Assembly (NCBI RefSeq): GCF_004361855.1
Contig: NZ_SNWQ01000002.1
Location: 1-64,000, forward strand
Direction: 5' to 3'
Source: Kribbella caucasensis
GTDB lineage: Bacteria > Actinomycetota > Actinomycetes > Propionibacteriales > Kribbellaceae
Length of the DNA: 64,000 bases
Position numbers and translations under genes: made by a program. Positions 52,472 to 64,000 of this stretch are shown here, piece after piece. Under the pieces are notes generated by a model. The model was not told the DNA's origin and did not search any database. It saw only the letters and a program-made list of their open reading frames with translations. Numbering within the stretch: the first letter of the stretch is position 1; the number at the start of each line of letters is the position of its first letter.

Positions 52472-54250
52472 ATGCGCAAGTTTCGCAGCCTTGGCGCTGC
52501 CGTGGCCGTCGCGCTGGCGACGATCACCGGACTGACTACCGCCGCCGACGCGTCCGACGAGGCTGCCGCGGCCGCCGCCCCGGTACCGGTCCAGCTGGTT
52601 TCGATCACCGACTTCCACGGGTACTTGCGGCCGCCGTCGCCGGCTGATGGTGGCACGATCGCCGGTGCCGACGGCAAACCGGTCGTCGTCGGCGGCGCGG
52701 CGTACCTGGCCACGCACCTGAAGTCCATCCAGGCCGGGCAGCGGAACTCGATCTTCTTCGCCGACGGTGACAGCTTCGCCGGCTGGCCGTTCGAGGTGGA
52801 CGCGCACGGCGACGAGCCGACCATCGAGGTGCTGAACGCGCTCGGGGTGCAGTTCTCCAGCGTCGGCAACCACGAGCTCGACGTGTCGAAGAGCCACCTG
52901 GTCGACCACATGGCGAAGGGCAAGTGCTTCGGCCGGATCGGCGTGGACAGCTGCTTCACCGACTCCACCGGCCGCCAGTTCCACGGTGCCGACTTCGACT
53001 TCCAGTCCGCGAACATCGTGGACGCCAAGGGCCGGACCATCGTCGCGCCGTACACGATCCGCTGGGTCCGCGGCGCCGGCCGGTGGTACCCGGTCGGGTT
53101 CATCGGCCTGACCGTGCCGGATACCCCGGTTAACTCCACGTCGTACCAGCCGGACCTGAAGGCGCTCGACCCGGTCGCCTCGGCGAACGCGGCGGCGGCC
53201 GACCTGACCCGGCGTGGGGTGAAGGCGATCGTGCTGAACATGCACGAGGGCGGTACCGACGCCTCCGCGACGTACGACAACTGCGTCAGCCCGACCGGAC
53301 CCGCGATCGAGATCGCCAAGCAGGTGACGCCGCAGATCGACGCGATCGTAAGCGGTCACTGGCATGCCGCCTTCAACTGCAGCCTCCCCGACCCTGCCGG
53401 CAACCCGCGCCCGGTCGTCGAGGCGGCGAACCACGGCCGGTTGATCAACGAGATCAACCTGCAACTGGACAGCCGTACCGGTGAGGTCCTGCGCGACCAG
53501 ACCACGTCGACCAACCACGCCGTCACCCGCACGGTCACCCCGGACCCGAAGCTGCAGAAGATCGTCGACTACTGGACCGCCGCGGGCGAGCGCCGGTACG
53601 CCGAACCGGTCGCGACCATCACCGCTGACTTCACACGCACCGCCAACGCGGCCGGTGAGAGCACGATGGGCAACCTCACCGCCGACGTACACCTCTGGAC
53701 CGCGCGCCAGAACGGTCCCGCCGACCTCGGCCTGATCGCCACGAAACCCGCGACCGGCAGCACCGCACTGCGCGGGGATCTCCTGGTTGCCAACAGCAAC
53801 AAGCCGGGCGACGCCGACGGCCGGGTCCTGCTCGGCGAGTCCTGGGAGTCCTACGGCTACGGCAACCCCGTCCTGACCGTGAGCCTCACCGGCGCCCAAC
53901 TCGACACCGTCCTCGAACAGCAATGGCAGCCCCAACTCGACGGCACCGTGAAGTTCGCCCCACTCGCCGTCTCCGCGAACGTGGCCTACGCCTACGACAC
54001 CCGCCGCCCGATCGGCGACCGGGTCAACCCCGCCGACGTCAAGATCAACGGCACCGCCCTGGACCCGGCCCGCACCTACCGAGTAGCCGCCCTCGCCTAC
54101 ACCGTCATCGGCGCCGACGGCTACCCCGCCTTCAAATCAGCCACCAACCCGGTCCGCAACGCGTCCGACCACGAAACCTTCGCCGACTACCTGAGAACTC
54201 ACCGGGCCCTCACGCCGGCACCGCTCACGCGGGTGACGCCTCTGGGTTAG
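52472..54250 (+). CDS. secreted 5'-nucleotidase / UshA-type metallophosphatase
   Basis: 592 residues from ATG 52472 (AGGAGA upstream). Signal peptide to about residue 25 (AVAVALATITGLTTAADA). Calcineurin-like phosphoesterase domain: SITDFHGYL, FFADGDSF, SVGNHELDV and VSGHWHAAF supply the dimetal ligands. C-terminal 5'-nucleotidase substrate domain from about 370 with TMGNLTADVHLWT and VIGADGYPAFK. Releases phosphate and nucleosides from extracellular nucleotides. The last 26 bp overlap the convergent hydrolase gene. Confidence 0.92.
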   Translation: MRKFRSLGAAVAVALATITGLTTAADASDEAAAAAAPVPVQLVSITDFHGYLRPPSPADGGTIAGADGKPVVVGGAAYLATHLKSIQAGQRNSIFFADGDSFAGWPFEVDAHGDEPTIEVLNALGVQFSSVGNHELDVSKSHLVDHMAKGKCFGRIGVDSCFTDSTGRQFHGADFDFQSANIVDAKGRTIVAPYTIRWVRGAGRWYPVGFIGLTVPDTPVNSTSYQPDLKALDPVASANAAAADLTRRGVKAIVLNMHEGGTDASATYDNCVSPTGPAIEIAKQVTPQIDAIVSGHWHAAFNCSLPDPAGNPRPVVEAANHGRLINEINLQLDSRTGEVLRDQTTSTNHAVTRTVTPDPKLQKIVDYWTAAGERRYAEPVATITADFTRTANAAGESTMGNLTADVHLWTARQNGPADLGLIATKPATGSTALRGDLLVANSNKPGDADGRVLLGESWESYGYGNPVLTVSLTGAQLDTVLEQQWQPQLDGTVKFAPLAVSANVAYAYDTRRPIGDRVNPADVKINGTALDPARTYRVAALAYTVIGADGYPAFKSATNPVRNASDHETFADYLRTHRALTPAPLTRVTPLG

Positions 54251-55010
54251 GCGCTCGGCGGATTGGCGCGACCAAGGGGACCGGGTCGAGGGTCAGGAAG
54301 TCGACCACGATCCGGTTCACCAGGTCGGGCTTCTCATGGGTGAGGAAGTGGGAGGTGCCGGGGACGATCGCGAACTCCGCGTCCGGGATGGCCTCGAACA
54401 TCTCGACCATGTGGCTCAACGTCACCAGGTCGTCGTCGGCGAACATCACCAGCGTGCGGGCCGTGATCGCGGCGAGCTCGGACGCCTGGAGATGCGGCTC
54501 CTTGGCGGCCATCTCGCCGACCTTGGTCGCCACCACCTTGAAGTGCTCCACGCCGTCGGGGGAGACCTCGCCGTACGCCGGGCCGAGGAACTCCGCGATC
54601 ACGTCGACGTTCCACTCCTCGTCGGGGGCAGCCTCGCCTTCCTTGCTGAAGCCACCACTGATCAGCACCAGCCGCTTCACCAGATCCGGCCGCTGCATCC
54701 CGACCAGCATCGCGACGAACGCCCCGTCACTGTGCCCGACCACGTCGGCCGGCTCCCGCACGACCGTCTCCAGGAATGCGATCGTGTCGTCGGCCATCAG
54801 CTGGTACGTGATCGGCCCCTCGACATCCGGGGTGTGCCCGTGACCGCGCCGCTCGGGCGTGTAGACGTGGAAGTGCTCGGCCAGCGCCCCGATGTTGGGC
54901 TCGAAGAACCGCGCATCCACCAACCCGCCGTGCATCAGCACCAGCGGATCACCGTCACCATGCTCGTCGTACCAGGTCTTCACATTCCCCAGCTGCACGT
55001 ACTCACCCAC
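54225..55010 (-). CDS. alpha/beta hydrolase
   Basis: 261 residues. Oxyanion region VLMHGGLVD, nucleophile Ser in VVGHSDGAFVA, acid in VMFADDDLV and His in PGTSHFLTHEKP form a complete triad. Cytosolic esterase or lactonase type; no neighbours suggest a substrate. Its 3' end overlaps the nucleotidase gene tail to tail. Confidence 0.87.
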   Translation of the reverse strand: MGEYVQLGNVKTWYDEHGDGDPLVLMHGGLVDARFFEPNIGALAEHFHVYTPERRGHGHTPDVEGPITYQLMADDTIAFLETVVREPADVVGHSDGAFVAMLVGMQRPDLVKRLVLISGGFSKEGEAAPDEEWNVDVIAEFLGPAYGEVSPDGVEHFKVVATKVGEMAAKEPHLQASELAAITARTLVMFADDDLVTLSHMVEMFEAIPDAEFAIVPGTSHFLTHEKPDLVNRIVVDFLTLDPVPLVAPIRRAPNPEASPA

Positions 55011-55106
55011 GTGTGACTCCCCTCGTCTTGGGCCGTAGCGGGGACGCTACCCCAGATCAGCCGCCCAGGCCCAGGACGCTTCGAGTGCTGACAGAGGCCG
55101 TACGCC

Positions 55107-55192
55107 CACCACTCACTAACCATCCCAGGACTACCAACCCCACGCCTGAGCCCCGCCGCCGAGCGCGGATCCGCGGGGGTTACTGAGTGGTG
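55107..55192. repeat. imperfect inverted repeat between hydrolase and beta-glucosidase
   Basis: CACCACTCACTAAC (55107-55120) and GTTACTGAGTGGTG (55179-55192) are complementary at 13 of 14 positions, 58 nt apart; GTACGCC flanks both (55100-55106 and 55197-55203) as a direct repeat. It occupies a 194-bp gap with no gene and may be a terminator for the GH1 gene or a remnant element. Confidence 0.45.
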
Positions 55193-55204
55193 CAGGTACG
55201 CCTA

Positions 55205-56647
<1,443 letters not shown>

Positions 56648-56681
56648 GGTTGGTGTACCGGCTCCAATCGGGGGCAGTGGA

Positions 56682-57686
56682 TCAGGCGACCGGGACACGG
56701 CCGGGCAACCAGCAGGCGACCGAACGATTCGGGTCGTTGCGTGCAGCAGGGACACCGAGGACCGGGATCTCCGTCGAGCAGCGGTCGAACGCGTGCGGGC
56801 AGCGCGGGTGGAACGCACAGCCGGAGGGCATCCCGCGCAGGTCGGGCGGCGAGCCCGGGATTCCACTTAATTCACGGCGTGGACCACGCAGCGCCGGGAA
56901 GGATCGCAGCAGTCCCTCGCTGTACGGATGCAGGGAGTCCTTGTACAGCTCGGCCGAACGGGCCTCCTCGACGATCCGGCCGCCGTACATGATCGCGATC
57001 CGGTCGGCGAACTCGACCAGCAGCGACAGGTCGTGGGTGATGAACAGGACCGAGAAGTCCAGCCGTTCGCGCAACTCGACCAACTGAGCCAGGATCTGCC
57101 GCTGCATCACCACGTCGAGCGCGGTGGTCGGCTCGTCCATGATCACGATCTGCGGCTCGAGCACGAGAGCCATCCCGATCATCACCCGCTGCCGCATCCC
57201 GCCGGACAACTGGTGCGGATACGCGTCCATCCGGTCGGCCGAGATGCCGACCAGTTTGAGCATCTCCTTCGCCCGGGCGACTCGCGCCGGCGGAGTCAGT
57301 TGCGGCTCGTGCGCCCGGATCACGTCGAGCATCTGGGTGGAGACCTTGTGCACCGGGTTCAGCGAGTTCATCGCACCCTGGAACACGATCGACGTCTCCG
57401 CCCAGCGGAACGCGCGCAGCTCCGCGTCGGCCAGCCCCATCACGTCGTACGGCTGGTCGCCGGGCGGGTGGTAGATCACCGAACCACCACTGATCACCCC
57501 GGGCGGCGGCAGCAACCGGGTCACGCCGTACGCGAGGGTCGACTTGCCACTGCCGCTCTCGCCGGCCAGACCGAGCACCTCACCGCGATGCAGCGTGAGC
57601 GTGACGTCGCGGACCGCGCGTACGGCCTGGTCGCCGAGACCGTAGTCGACGTTGAAGTCCCTGATCTCCAGCACGGGTGCCTTCAC
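56682..57686 (-). CDS. Opp/Dpp-type ABC transporter ATPase (DppD-like)
   Basis: 334 residues from GTG 57686, which overlaps the permease stop as GTGA. Walker [10 protein letters not shown], signature LSGGMRQRVMI, Walker B VIMDEPTTALD, and the C-terminal CAFHPRCPHAFDRCS iron-sulfur-type cysteine motif of oligopeptide transporter ATPases. Energises uptake together with the DppF-like ATPase. Confidence 0.93.
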   Translation of the reverse strand: MKAPVLEIRDFNVDYGLGDQAVRAVRDVTLTLHRGEVLGLAGESGSGKSTLAYGVTRLLPPPGVISGGSVIYHPPGDQPYDVMGLADAELRAFRWAETSIVFQGAMNSLNPVHKVSTQMLDVIRAHEPQLTPPARVARAKEMLKLVGISADRMDAYPHQLSGGMRQRVMIGMALVLEPQIVIMDEPTTALDVVMQRQILAQLVELRERLDFSVLFITHDLSLLVEFADRIAIMYGGRIVEEARSAELYKDSLHPYSEGLLRSFPALRGPRRELSGIPGSPPDLRGMPSGCAFHPRCPHAFDRCSTEIPVLGVPAARNDPNRSVACWLPGRVPVA

Positions 57687-58726
57687 TGAACTGTCCCCTT
57701 CACCTCGTCGACTCGTACTACAGGCGTGACCGGCGCGCCTTTGCCTGTCGTCGTCAGTACGGGCGTGAAACCGACCCGCATCCGGACCGTGCGCCCGTCC
57801 TTGGTCTTCACCCGGGTGTGACCGCTGCTGCGCAACCGCGGGCTGACGAACTCGTCGATGCCGAAGTTGATCAACGACAGCGCGGTACCGAGGACCGCGA
57901 TCGCCAGGCCGGCCGGGACGAACCACCACCACGCGCCCTGGGCCAACGCCTGCTGGCTCTGCGCCCAGAACAGGATGGTGCCCCAGTTCCATTCGGAGAT
58001 GGTGGAGATGCCGATGAAGGCCAGGGTGATCTCCGACATCACAGCAAAGATCACCGTGCCAACGAAGCCGGAAGCGATGATGGCGGTCAGGTTCGGCAGG
58101 ATCTCGACGGTGATGATCCGCCAGGTGCTCTCGCCGGTCGCCCGGGCCGCCTCCACGTAGTCACGCCGGCGCAACGAAAGTGTCTGTGCTCGCAGTACCC
58201 GGGCTCCCCAGGCCCACGAGGTCAGACCGATGACCAGGGCAACCATCAGGTCACCCGCGCCGGGGATCGTCGACGCCACGATGATGATCAGCGGCAGGGC
58301 CGGGATGACCAGGAAGACGTTCGACAGGGCGGACAGGCCTTCGTCGGCCGCGCCGCCGAGGAAGCCGGAGCTGACCCCGATCAGCACCGACAGCGCGGTC
58401 GCCACGATGCCGGCGAGCAGGCCGACGAACATGACGCCCCGCGTACCGACGAGGACCTGGGAGAAGATGTCCTGCCCGAGGTGCGTCGTACCGAACCAGT
58501 GCTTGCCGGACGGCGGCTGGATCAGGTCGCTGCTCCGCCCGGACGGATCGTACGGCGCGATCCACGGGCCGATGATCGCGATCAGGCAGAAGAACCCGAG
58601 CACGATCAGACCGGTCGCGGCCTTCGGGTTCGCGACGAACCGGAGCCGCCGGCGCTTGACCGGCGCGACCTCGACCTCGGGGCCGTCCGGCGTGACCGCG
58701 GTGATGGTGCTGGTGGGTGCGGACAT
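57683..58726 (-). CDS. Opp/Dpp-type ABC transporter permease (DppC-like)
   Basis: 347 residues from ATG 58726. Typical DppC N-terminal segment with HWFGTTHLGQDIFSQVLVG, six membrane segments and the EAA loop DYVEAARATGESTWRIITVE. A C-terminal extension of about 45 basic, polar residues (from RLRSSGHTRVKTKDG on) exceeds the family norm. ATGA overlap with the upstream permease. Confidence 0.92.
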   Translation of the reverse strand: MSAPTSTITAVTPDGPEVEVAPVKRRRLRFVANPKAATGLIVLGFFCLIAIIGPWIAPYDPSGRSSDLIQPPSGKHWFGTTHLGQDIFSQVLVGTRGVMFVGLLAGIVATALSVLIGVSSGFLGGAADEGLSALSNVFLVIPALPLIIIVASTIPGAGDLMVALVIGLTSWAWGARVLRAQTLSLRRRDYVEAARATGESTWRIITVEILPNLTAIIASGFVGTVIFAVMSEITLAFIGISTISEWNWGTILFWAQSQQALAQGAWWWFVPAGLAIAVLGTALSLINFGIDEFVSPRLRSSGHTRVKTKDGRTVRMRVGFTPVLTTTGKGAPVTPVVRVDEVKGTVQ

Positions 58727-59706
58727 CAGCCCTCCTTCCGGGTACGCGGGTCGAGCAGCAGGTAGGCGACATCGGCGATCAGGTTCGCCACCAGCACCGA
58801 GATCGTGATCACCAGGAAGACACCCTGCATCAGCGGATAGTCCTTGGCGCCGACGGCCTGGAACAGGTTGTAGCCGATGCCCGGGTAGGAGAAAACGATC
58901 TCCACCAGCAACGTGCCGCCCACGATGAAGCCGAGCGACAGCGCGAACCCGGACACGTTCGGCAGCAGGGCATTCCGGGCCGCGTAGCTGAGCATCACCC
59001 GACGTTCGGACAGGCCCTTGGCGTGCGCGACGGTGATGTAGTCCTCCGACGCCACCGTGACCATCATGTTCCGCATGCTGAGGATCCAGCCGCTCACCGA
59101 CGAGATCAGGATGGTGATGGCAGGCAACAAACTGTGCCGTACTGCGCTGCCGATGAACTCGCTGTCCCAGGCCGGGACCAGACCCGGTTCGTAGCCGCCC
59201 GAGGACGGGAAGAAGCTGCCCTGACCGGCCAGCAGGGTGATCGCGATCAGGCCGAGCCAGAAGTACGGGATGGAGGACAGGAACGTTGTCACCGGCAACA
59301 ACCCGTCCAGCCACGAACCACGCCGCCACCCCGCCAGTACGCCGAGGCCGGTGCCGATCATAAAGCTCGCGAACGTGGTGATGCCGACCAGCGCGATCGT
59401 CCACGGCAAGCTCTGACCAAGGATCTCCGACACCGGCGTCGGGAAGAACGTGAACGACAGTCCCAGATCGCCGCGGAACACCTGGCCCCAGTAGTCGATG
59501 TACTGGCTCCACATGCTCGCGTCCTTGTCCAGGCCGAACAGCACGTAGAGCGAGTTGATCGCCTCGGTGCTCATCTGGCCCTGGAACTTGTTGATCAGCG
59601 AGGTGACCGGGTCGCCCGGGATGAGCCGCGGGATGAAGAAGTTGATGGTGATCGCGGCCCACGCGGTGAACAGGTAGAACGCCAGCCGCTGCAGCAGGAA
59701 CTTCAC
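58726..59706 (-). CDS. Opp/Dpp-type ABC transporter permease (DppB-like)
   Basis: 326 residues from GTG 59706, overlapping the ATPase stop as GTGA. DppB features: [32 protein letters not shown]-type loop [20 protein letters not shown] and [12 protein letters not shown]. Pairs with the DppC-like permease. Confidence 0.93.
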   Translation of the reverse strand: MKFLLQRLAFYLFTAWAAITINFFIPRLIPGDPVTSLINKFQGQMSTEAINSLYVLFGLDKDASMWSQYIDYWGQVFRGDLGLSFTFFPTPVSEILGQSLPWTIALVGITTFASFMIGTGLGVLAGWRRGSWLDGLLPVTTFLSSIPYFWLGLIAITLLAGQGSFFPSSGGYEPGLVPAWDSEFIGSAVRHSLLPAITILISSVSGWILSMRNMMVTVASEDYITVAHAKGLSERRVMLSYAARNALLPNVSGFALSLGFIVGGTLLVEIVFSYPGIGYNLFQAVGAKDYPLMQGVFLVITISVLVANLIADVAYLLLDPRTRKEG

Positions 59707-60767
59707 TTCGCCGCTCCTTCCTCGTAGAGCCAGCAAGCCGCCCAATGGCTTTGCTGGGCGTCGGCGATCGGGAGCTCGAAGCGCGGTGGGAGATCGGTCG
59801 AGCACTTCGGCATCGCGTGGACACATCGCGGGTGGAAGCGGCACCCGGTCGGGGGAGCGATCAGACTCGGCGGTTCGCCCCCGGCTTGGTCCTCGGGTGC
59901 CTCGCGCGGATCACCGACTCGGTCCAGCCGGTCGGGATCGGGTGCGCTCTCGATCAGGAGCCGGGTGTACGGGTGTGCGGGGTGCTGGGTGACGGTCTCG
60001 GAGTCGCCGCCCTCGACCATGCGTCCGGCGTACATCACCAGCGTCTCGTCGGCGAAGTACCGGGCCGAGGCGATGTCGTGGGTGATGTAGAGGATGGCGA
60101 GGTTCAGCCGTTCCTTCAAGTCTCGAAGTAAGTTCAGGACACCGAGGCGGATCGACACGTCCAGCATCGAGACCGGCTCGTCGGCCAGCAGGGCTTCGGG
60201 ATCGGCGCCGAGGGCGCGGGCGATCGATACCCGCTGTCGCTGGCCGCCGGAGAGTTCGTGGGGGAACTTGTCCAGGTACCGCTCGGGTGGGGTGAGCTGG
60301 ACCTTGCTGAGCAGGTCGGCCAGGTTCTGCTCGAGTTCGGCTGCGTTCTTGCCGGCCCGGCCGTGGATCCGCAGCGATCGGGTCAGGTGGTACCGCACGG
60401 TATGGACCGGATTCAGCGAGGCGAACGGGTCCTGGAAGATCATCTGCACCTGGCGGCAATACGCCCGGAACCTGCGGCCGCCGTGCATGGTGACCGACTC
60501 GCCGTGCAACCGGATGTCGCCCGAGGTGCGGGAGTAGAGCTGCGCCAGCAGGCGCGCGACCGTGGACTTGCCGGAGCCGGACTCGCCGACCAGGGCGGTG
60601 ACCCGGCCGCGGCGCAGGGTCAGCCGGATGTCGTCCACCGCATGCACCGCCTTGCGGTCCCGGGTGAACAGGTCGCGCAGGCCCCGCCGGACGGGGAAGT
60701 GTTTGGTGAGGTTCTCGGCCTCGAGGACCACGTCACCGGTGGCCGCTTCGGTCTTGGTCGCCGTCAT
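59703..60767 (-). CDS. Opp/Dpp-type ABC transporter ATPase (DppF-like)
   Basis: 354 residues. Walker [22 protein letters not shown], signature [11 protein letters not shown], Walker [12 protein letters not shown] and the end motif [15 protein letters not shown]. Second gene of the operon after the binding protein, separated from it by a 290-bp gap with a strong hairpin. Confidence 0.93.
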   Translation of the reverse strand: MTATKTEAATGDVVLEAENLTKHFPVRRGLRDLFTRDRKAVHAVDDIRLTLRRGRVTALVGESGSGKSTVARLLAQLYSRTSGDIRLHGESVTMHGGRRFRAYCRQVQMIFQDPFASLNPVHTVRYHLTRSLRIHGRAGKNAAELEQNLADLLSKVQLTPPERYLDKFPHELSGGQRQRVSIARALGADPEALLADEPVSMLDVSIRLGVLNLLRDLKERLNLAILYITHDIASARYFADETLVMYAGRMVEGGDSETVTQHPAHPYTRLLIESAPDPDRLDRVGDPREAPEDQAGGEPPSLIAPPTGCRFHPRCVHAMPKCSTDLPPRFELPIADAQQSHWAACWLYEEGAAK

Positions 60768-60841
60768 CGCCTTCCTGACTCTCCTGGCTGGTCGGGCCTG
60801 GTCGCTTTCTCAGGTCCTGGTCTGTCGTTGGGGCACAGGGC

Positions 60842-60885
60842 GGCCGCGGCCGGGAGGCGCGTCGTACGCCGGCCCGGCCGCGGCC
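60842..60885 (-). terminator. intercistronic hairpin between binding protein and ATPase genes
   Basis: Perfect 13-bp inverted repeat GGCCGCGGCCGGG/CCCGGCCGCGGCC with an 18-nt loop. In the 290-bp gap (60768-61057) it probably stops part of the transcription or protects the binding-protein mRNA, giving excess binding protein over membrane parts. The rest of the gap shows no gene. Confidence 0.65.
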
Positions 60886-61057
60886 TTGCGTGAAGCGTCA
60901 TGCGTCGGGCCTCCGCACGTCGTCTCCGCCGCCCAGGCGGGCACCTCGCTGCGTTGGAGAAGAAGCCACGATGAACACCGCATCGAGGCTCCTTCTCCGC
61001 CTTGCGATGCACCCACCTGGACACCGGAGCCAACGCACGGATTCCCGACGCATGACG

Positions 61058-62740
61058 CTAGGCGCCTGAAGCGGACTTCAGGTTGAGGACGATCTGCAGT
61101 GCGTTCTGCTGCGTCGGCTGGGCCGGCGCGTACTGGTTCTGCTCGTCCGGCCAGCCGACCCAGTTCTTGGTGCTGTACATGCCGCCGACGTTGGACGCCG
61201 AGGTCGGGATGATCGGCATCTGCTCGACCATGATCTTCTGCAGCGTGTTCAGCGCCGTGGTCCGGGCCGCGTCGTCGGTCGCGTTGGCGTAGGCGTCCAG
61301 CGCCTTGGTCGCCTCCGGGTTGTTGAACCGGCCGTAGTTGCCGCTCACCCCGCCCTTGCCGACCGGCTTCAGGATCTTGCCGTCCATGATGTTCTGGTAG
61401 ATGTCGTACGGCGTGGCGCCGCCGTTGGTCCAGTGCATCGTGGCGTCGAAGTTGCCCTCGTCAACGGCCTTGAACCAGGCGTCCTGGTTCGCCTTGTCGA
61501 CGGTCGCCTTGATCCCGATCTGGGTCAGGTTGTCCTTGATGATCTCCAGATCGGTGACGTAGTCCGACCAGCCGGCCGGGTTGGTCAGCGTGATGGTGAC
61601 CGGCTTGCCGGACGGGTCCTTCAGGGTGTCGCCCTCGAGCTTGAACCCGGCGTCCGTGAGCTCCTTCTTCGCCCCATCGACGTCCACGGCGTGCTTCTTG
61701 TCCTTGAACTCCGGCGCGATAAAAGACTCACCGGCCGGGGTCGGGATACCGGTGACGGACTCGACCTTCGGGTAGAAGTAGCCGGCCTCACCCTGCATGA
61801 AGATGTCGTCGCGGTTGATCGCCTTGTCCATCGCCCGGCGCAACGCGGGGTTGTCGAACGGCTTCTTGGTGGTGTTGATCCACAGCCCGTGGATGCCCAG
61901 GTTCGCCGGGAACCAGAGCTTGTGGTGCTCCGGGTTCTTGTCGACGTACACGGCCTTGTAGTTCGGGATGAAGACGAAGCTCCACTCGGCCGCGCCGTTG
62001 GCCAGTGCGGTGGTCTGCGCGTTGTTGTCGTTGTACGACGTGTAGCGCAGTTCCTTGACCTTCGGCAGCTCCTGCCAGTACGAGTCGCGCAGTTCGAGCG
62101 TCGTGGTCTGCGGGGTGAACGACTTCAGCTTGTACGGGCCGGTGCCGATCGGCTCCTTCACGGTGTCCAGGCTCGGGTCCTTGAAGGTGGACCACTGGTG
62201 CTTCGGGACCACGAACACGGTGAGCAGCTTGGACTGGTTGACGAACTGGGACCGGGTGAAGGTGAGGTCGACCTTGTTCCCGGTCTGGGTGATCGTGCCG
62301 TACGGGATCGCGTCTTGGTTGAGGCCCTCGTTGTCCTTGCGGAGCTGGAACGAGTACGCCACGTCCTCGGCCGTCATCGGCTTGCCGTCGGACCACTTCA
62401 CCCCGTCGCGGACGGTGAACGAGAGCTTGGTGAAGTTGTCGGCCCACTTCCACTCGGTGGCGAGCCAGGGCTTGCCCGGTTCCTTCGGCTTGATGCCGTT
62501 CAGCATCACCAGCGGTTCGTAGATCATCCACCGGTAGCCCAGCGAAGCGCCCGAGGACGAACCGAGGAACGGGTTGTGGTTCTCGGTCTGCGGACCGTTC
62601 GGCATGCCCACGTTCAGCACCGTCGAGGTGCTGCCGGAGCCGGCGTTCGAGTTGCTGTTGTCCCCGTTGCTACAGGCAGCCAGCGTGACTGCCGCGAGCA
62701 CGCCCGTGAGGGCTAGCGCGACTGAGCGTCGAGCTCGCAT
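61058..62740 (-). CDS. family 5 (Opp/Dpp-type) solute-binding lipoprotein
   Basis: 560 residues from ATG 62740 (AGGAGGAACG upstream). Lipoprotein signal [16 protein letters not shown], then a Ser/Asn/Gly linker and the family 5 fold ([41 protein letters not shown] opening, [13 protein letters not shown]). Family 5 proteins bind peptides but in actinomycetes and thermophiles also cello- and mannan-oligosaccharides; the linked GH1 and LacI genes favour a beta-glucoside. Confidence 0.92.
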   Translation of the reverse strand: MRARRSVALALTGVLAAVTLAACSNGDNSNSNAGSGSTSTVLNVGMPNGPQTENHNPFLGSSSGASLGYRWMIYEPLVMLNGIKPKEPGKPWLATEWKWADNFTKLSFTVRDGVKWSDGKPMTAEDVAYSFQLRKDNEGLNQDAIPYGTITQTGNKVDLTFTRSQFVNQSKLLTVFVVPKHQWSTFKDPSLDTVKEPIGTGPYKLKSFTPQTTTLELRDSYWQELPKVKELRYTSYNDNNAQTTALANGAAEWSFVFIPNYKAVYVDKNPEHHKLWFPANLGIHGLWINTTKKPFDNPALRRAMDKAINRDDIFMQGEAGYFYPKVESVTGIPTPAGESFIAPEFKDKKHAVDVDGAKKELTDAGFKLEGDTLKDPSGKPVTITLTNPAGWSDYVTDLEIIKDNLTQIGIKATVDKANQDAWFKAVDEGNFDATMHWTNGGATPYDIYQNIMDGKILKPVGKGGVSGNYGRFNNPEATKALDAYANATDDAARTTALNTLQKIMVEQMPIIPTSASNVGGMYSTKNWVGWPDEQNQYAPAQPTQQNALQIVLNLKSASGA

Positions 62741-62816
62741 CGTTCCTCCTGTGGTTCTCCAACTGCTGGCGGATGACGGTCGGACGACTGTCAGGTGTTG
62801 GCGTCGCATCGTGCCG

Positions 62817-62830
62817 TGAAAGCGCTCTCA
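62817..62830. promoter_or_regulatory. CebR-like LacI operator
   Basis: TGAAAGCGCTCTCA, a near-perfect palindrome centred on AGCGCT, 77 bp upstream of the binding-protein start. It resembles the TGGGAGCGCTCCCA operator of the cellobiose regulator CebR. A LacI regulator gene ends about 95 bp away. Confidence 0.75.
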
Positions 62831-62924
62831 TGGAAAGAGCGAATGACCTAACGGATCGGTATCGCGGGTGGAACGCCGGCGGCGAGGCAGGGGCAGCTGC
62901 CCCGCCGCCGGCGGCATCAGAGGC

Positions 62925-64000
62925 TCAGCCGGGGGTGGTGCTGGGCTCCGATTGGCCGGGCTCGGGTCGGCCAGGTTTCGGCTGGTCGGGCTCCGGTTGG
63001 GCGGGTCTCCGCTGACCAGGCTTGGGCTGAGCGGTGGTTGGGCGGGCGGGGGCGGTTGAGCTGCGGACGATCAGGGTCGTGGGCAGCACTTTGGGATCCT
63101 CGGGCAGCGGCTGGCCGCCGAAGTACCCCATCAGCATCCGGGCCGCCGCCTGCCCCATCTGGCGCATCGGCTGATGCACCGTGGTCAGCGGCGGCTCGGT
63201 GTGCTCGGCGTACGGGATGTCGTCGAAACCGACCACCGACACGTCGTTCGGCACGTTCCGGCCGGTCTCCCGGACGGCCTGGATGGCGCCGCCCGCGGAC
63301 AGGTCGTTGTGCGCGAAGACCGAGTCGAAGGCCAGCCCGGCGTCGAGGGCGTACTGGACGCCGCGGCGCCCGCTCTCGTGGGTGAAGTCGCCCTCGAAGA
63401 CGAGCCGTGGGTCCAGCTCGTGACCGGCGGCCGCGTAGGTGTCGCGGAAACCGTCGAGGCGTTCCTGGGTGCAGCCGAACCTTTCCACGCCGGTGATCAC
63501 CAGTGGACGGTGCCGGCCGAGTTCGAGCAGATGCTGCGCGGCCGACTCGCCGCCGGTCCGGTTGGTGGTGGCGACGGACGGGAAAAGTGGCTGCTTGCCG
63601 CGGTCGTCGATCAGTACGACGGGGAGGCCGCGGGCGTGCAGCTGTTCGATGTACGACAGCGTGCCTTCGGGTTCGATCACCAGCAGGCCGTCGAACGACT
63701 GGGCCGAGACCTGCGAGGCGAACTGCTGCATGGATTCCTCACCCCGGTTGCAGGTGAACAACAGCAGCCCGTAGCCCTCGGACTCGACCACATCGACAGC
63801 GCCCTGCAGGACTTCGCCCATCCAGGGCCAGGTCAGCGAGGGGACGAGCATGCCGACGATCCGGGTCCGGCCGCGGGCCAGGCCGACGGCGCGCGCACTG
63901 GGCACGTAGCCGAGTTCGGCGATCACCTGGCGGACCCGCTCGGCGGTGCGGATGTCCAGCTCGCCCTTGCCGTTCAGCACGCGGGAGACGGTGGTCTTGC
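62925..64000 (-). CDS. LacI family regulator, 5' end cut by window
   Basis: At least 357 residues; the frame continues past 64000. The last part of the HTH is visible ([20 protein letters not shown], hinge [17 protein letters not shown]), followed by a type I periplasmic-like effector domain ([40 protein letters not shown]). The C terminus has an unusual repetitive tail of about 35 residues rich in P, Q, K and E ([20 protein letters not shown] and on). Probably represses the downstream Opp-GH1 operon via the palindrome at 62817. Confidence 0.92.
   Translation of the reverse strand, partial: KTTVSRVLNGKGELDIRTAERVRQVIAELGYVPSARAVGLARGRTRIVGMLVPSLTWPWMGEVLQGAVDVVESEGYGLLLFTCNRGEESMQQFASQVSAQSFDGLLVIEPEGTLSYIEQLHARGLPVVLIDDRGKQPLFPSVATTNRTGGESAAQHLLELGRHRPLVITGVERFGCTQERLDGFRDTYAAAGHELDPRLVFEGDFTHESGRRGVQYALDAGLAFDSVFAHNDLSAGGAIQAVRETGRNVPNDVSVVGFDDIPYAEHTEPPLTTVHQPMRQMGQAAARMLMGYFGGQPLPEDPKVLPTTLIVRSSTAPARPTTAQPKPGQRRPAQPEPDQPKPGRPEPGQSEPSTTPG

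Overview
High-GC actinomycete chromosome segment (GC-rich codons, frequent GTG starts, overlapping GTGA/ATGA operon junctions, Tat signal peptides, a 6C RNA). The wealth of secreted glycosidases and sugar ABC transporters would suit a soil member of the Nocardioidaceae such as Kribbella, but the genus is inference. No phage, insertion sequence, CRISPR array, tRNA or rRNA was found.

Layout. 0.1-3.4 kb: DHA2 exporter divergent from a MerR regulator, then ACC deaminase (acdS). 3.6-10.4 kb: a three-gene secreted polysaccharide-degradation cluster (two alginate-lyase-family paralogues around a beta-helix glycosidase), closed by a strong hairpin. 10.4-13.7 kb: small enzymes, a G-rich minisatellite, a proline-racemase-family epimerase, two decayed gene ends, and a 6C RNA at 13.6 kb. 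13.7-16.9 kb: DrrAB-like ABC exporter with divergent TetR and palindromic operator, then a P-loop kinase. 17-24.8 kb: urea/amide block on the minus strand: MarR, NCS1 permease with a cysteine-rich tail, ureABCFGD without ureE; divergent from it an AmiC-like binding protein without signal peptide behind three tandem 27-bp operators. 25-31.7 kb: flavin monooxygenase/TetR pair, frameshifted methyltransferase, LigD-type polymerase, ilvE, an XRE-TPR regulator with a frameshift, and a zinc-knuckle protein. 32.3-37.2 kb: GH18 chitinase, then a two-gene signalling operon (receiver/thioredoxin-reductase-like fusion plus cNMP-binding histidine kinase). 37.4-50.5 kb: galactoside utilisation: CUT1 ABC importer, GH2 beta-galactosidase, cellulase-like hydrolase, SDR, galactonate dehydratase, KDGal kinase and KDPGal aldolase (De Ley-Doudoroff type route), with a sialidase inserted and a FadR-type GntR regulator. 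The same 22-bp operator-like sequence lies at both promoters of this block. 50.6-55 kb: C39-like peptidase with FG-GAP repeats, secreted 5'-nucleotidase, alpha/beta hydrolase. 55.2-64 kb: GH1 beta-glucosidase with an Opp/Dpp-type ABC importer, a CebR-like operator and a LacI regulator cut by the window edge.

The least explained feature is a family of three roughly 105-bp elements (3400-3504, 11072-11176, 24926-25029) with 25-bp inverted arms ending in GTAGTC and a core CARGCGT at the same internal offset. Other points of interest are the receiver-reductase/cNMP-kinase pair, the cytosolic amide-binding protein with its tandem operators, and the shared GntR-type operator.
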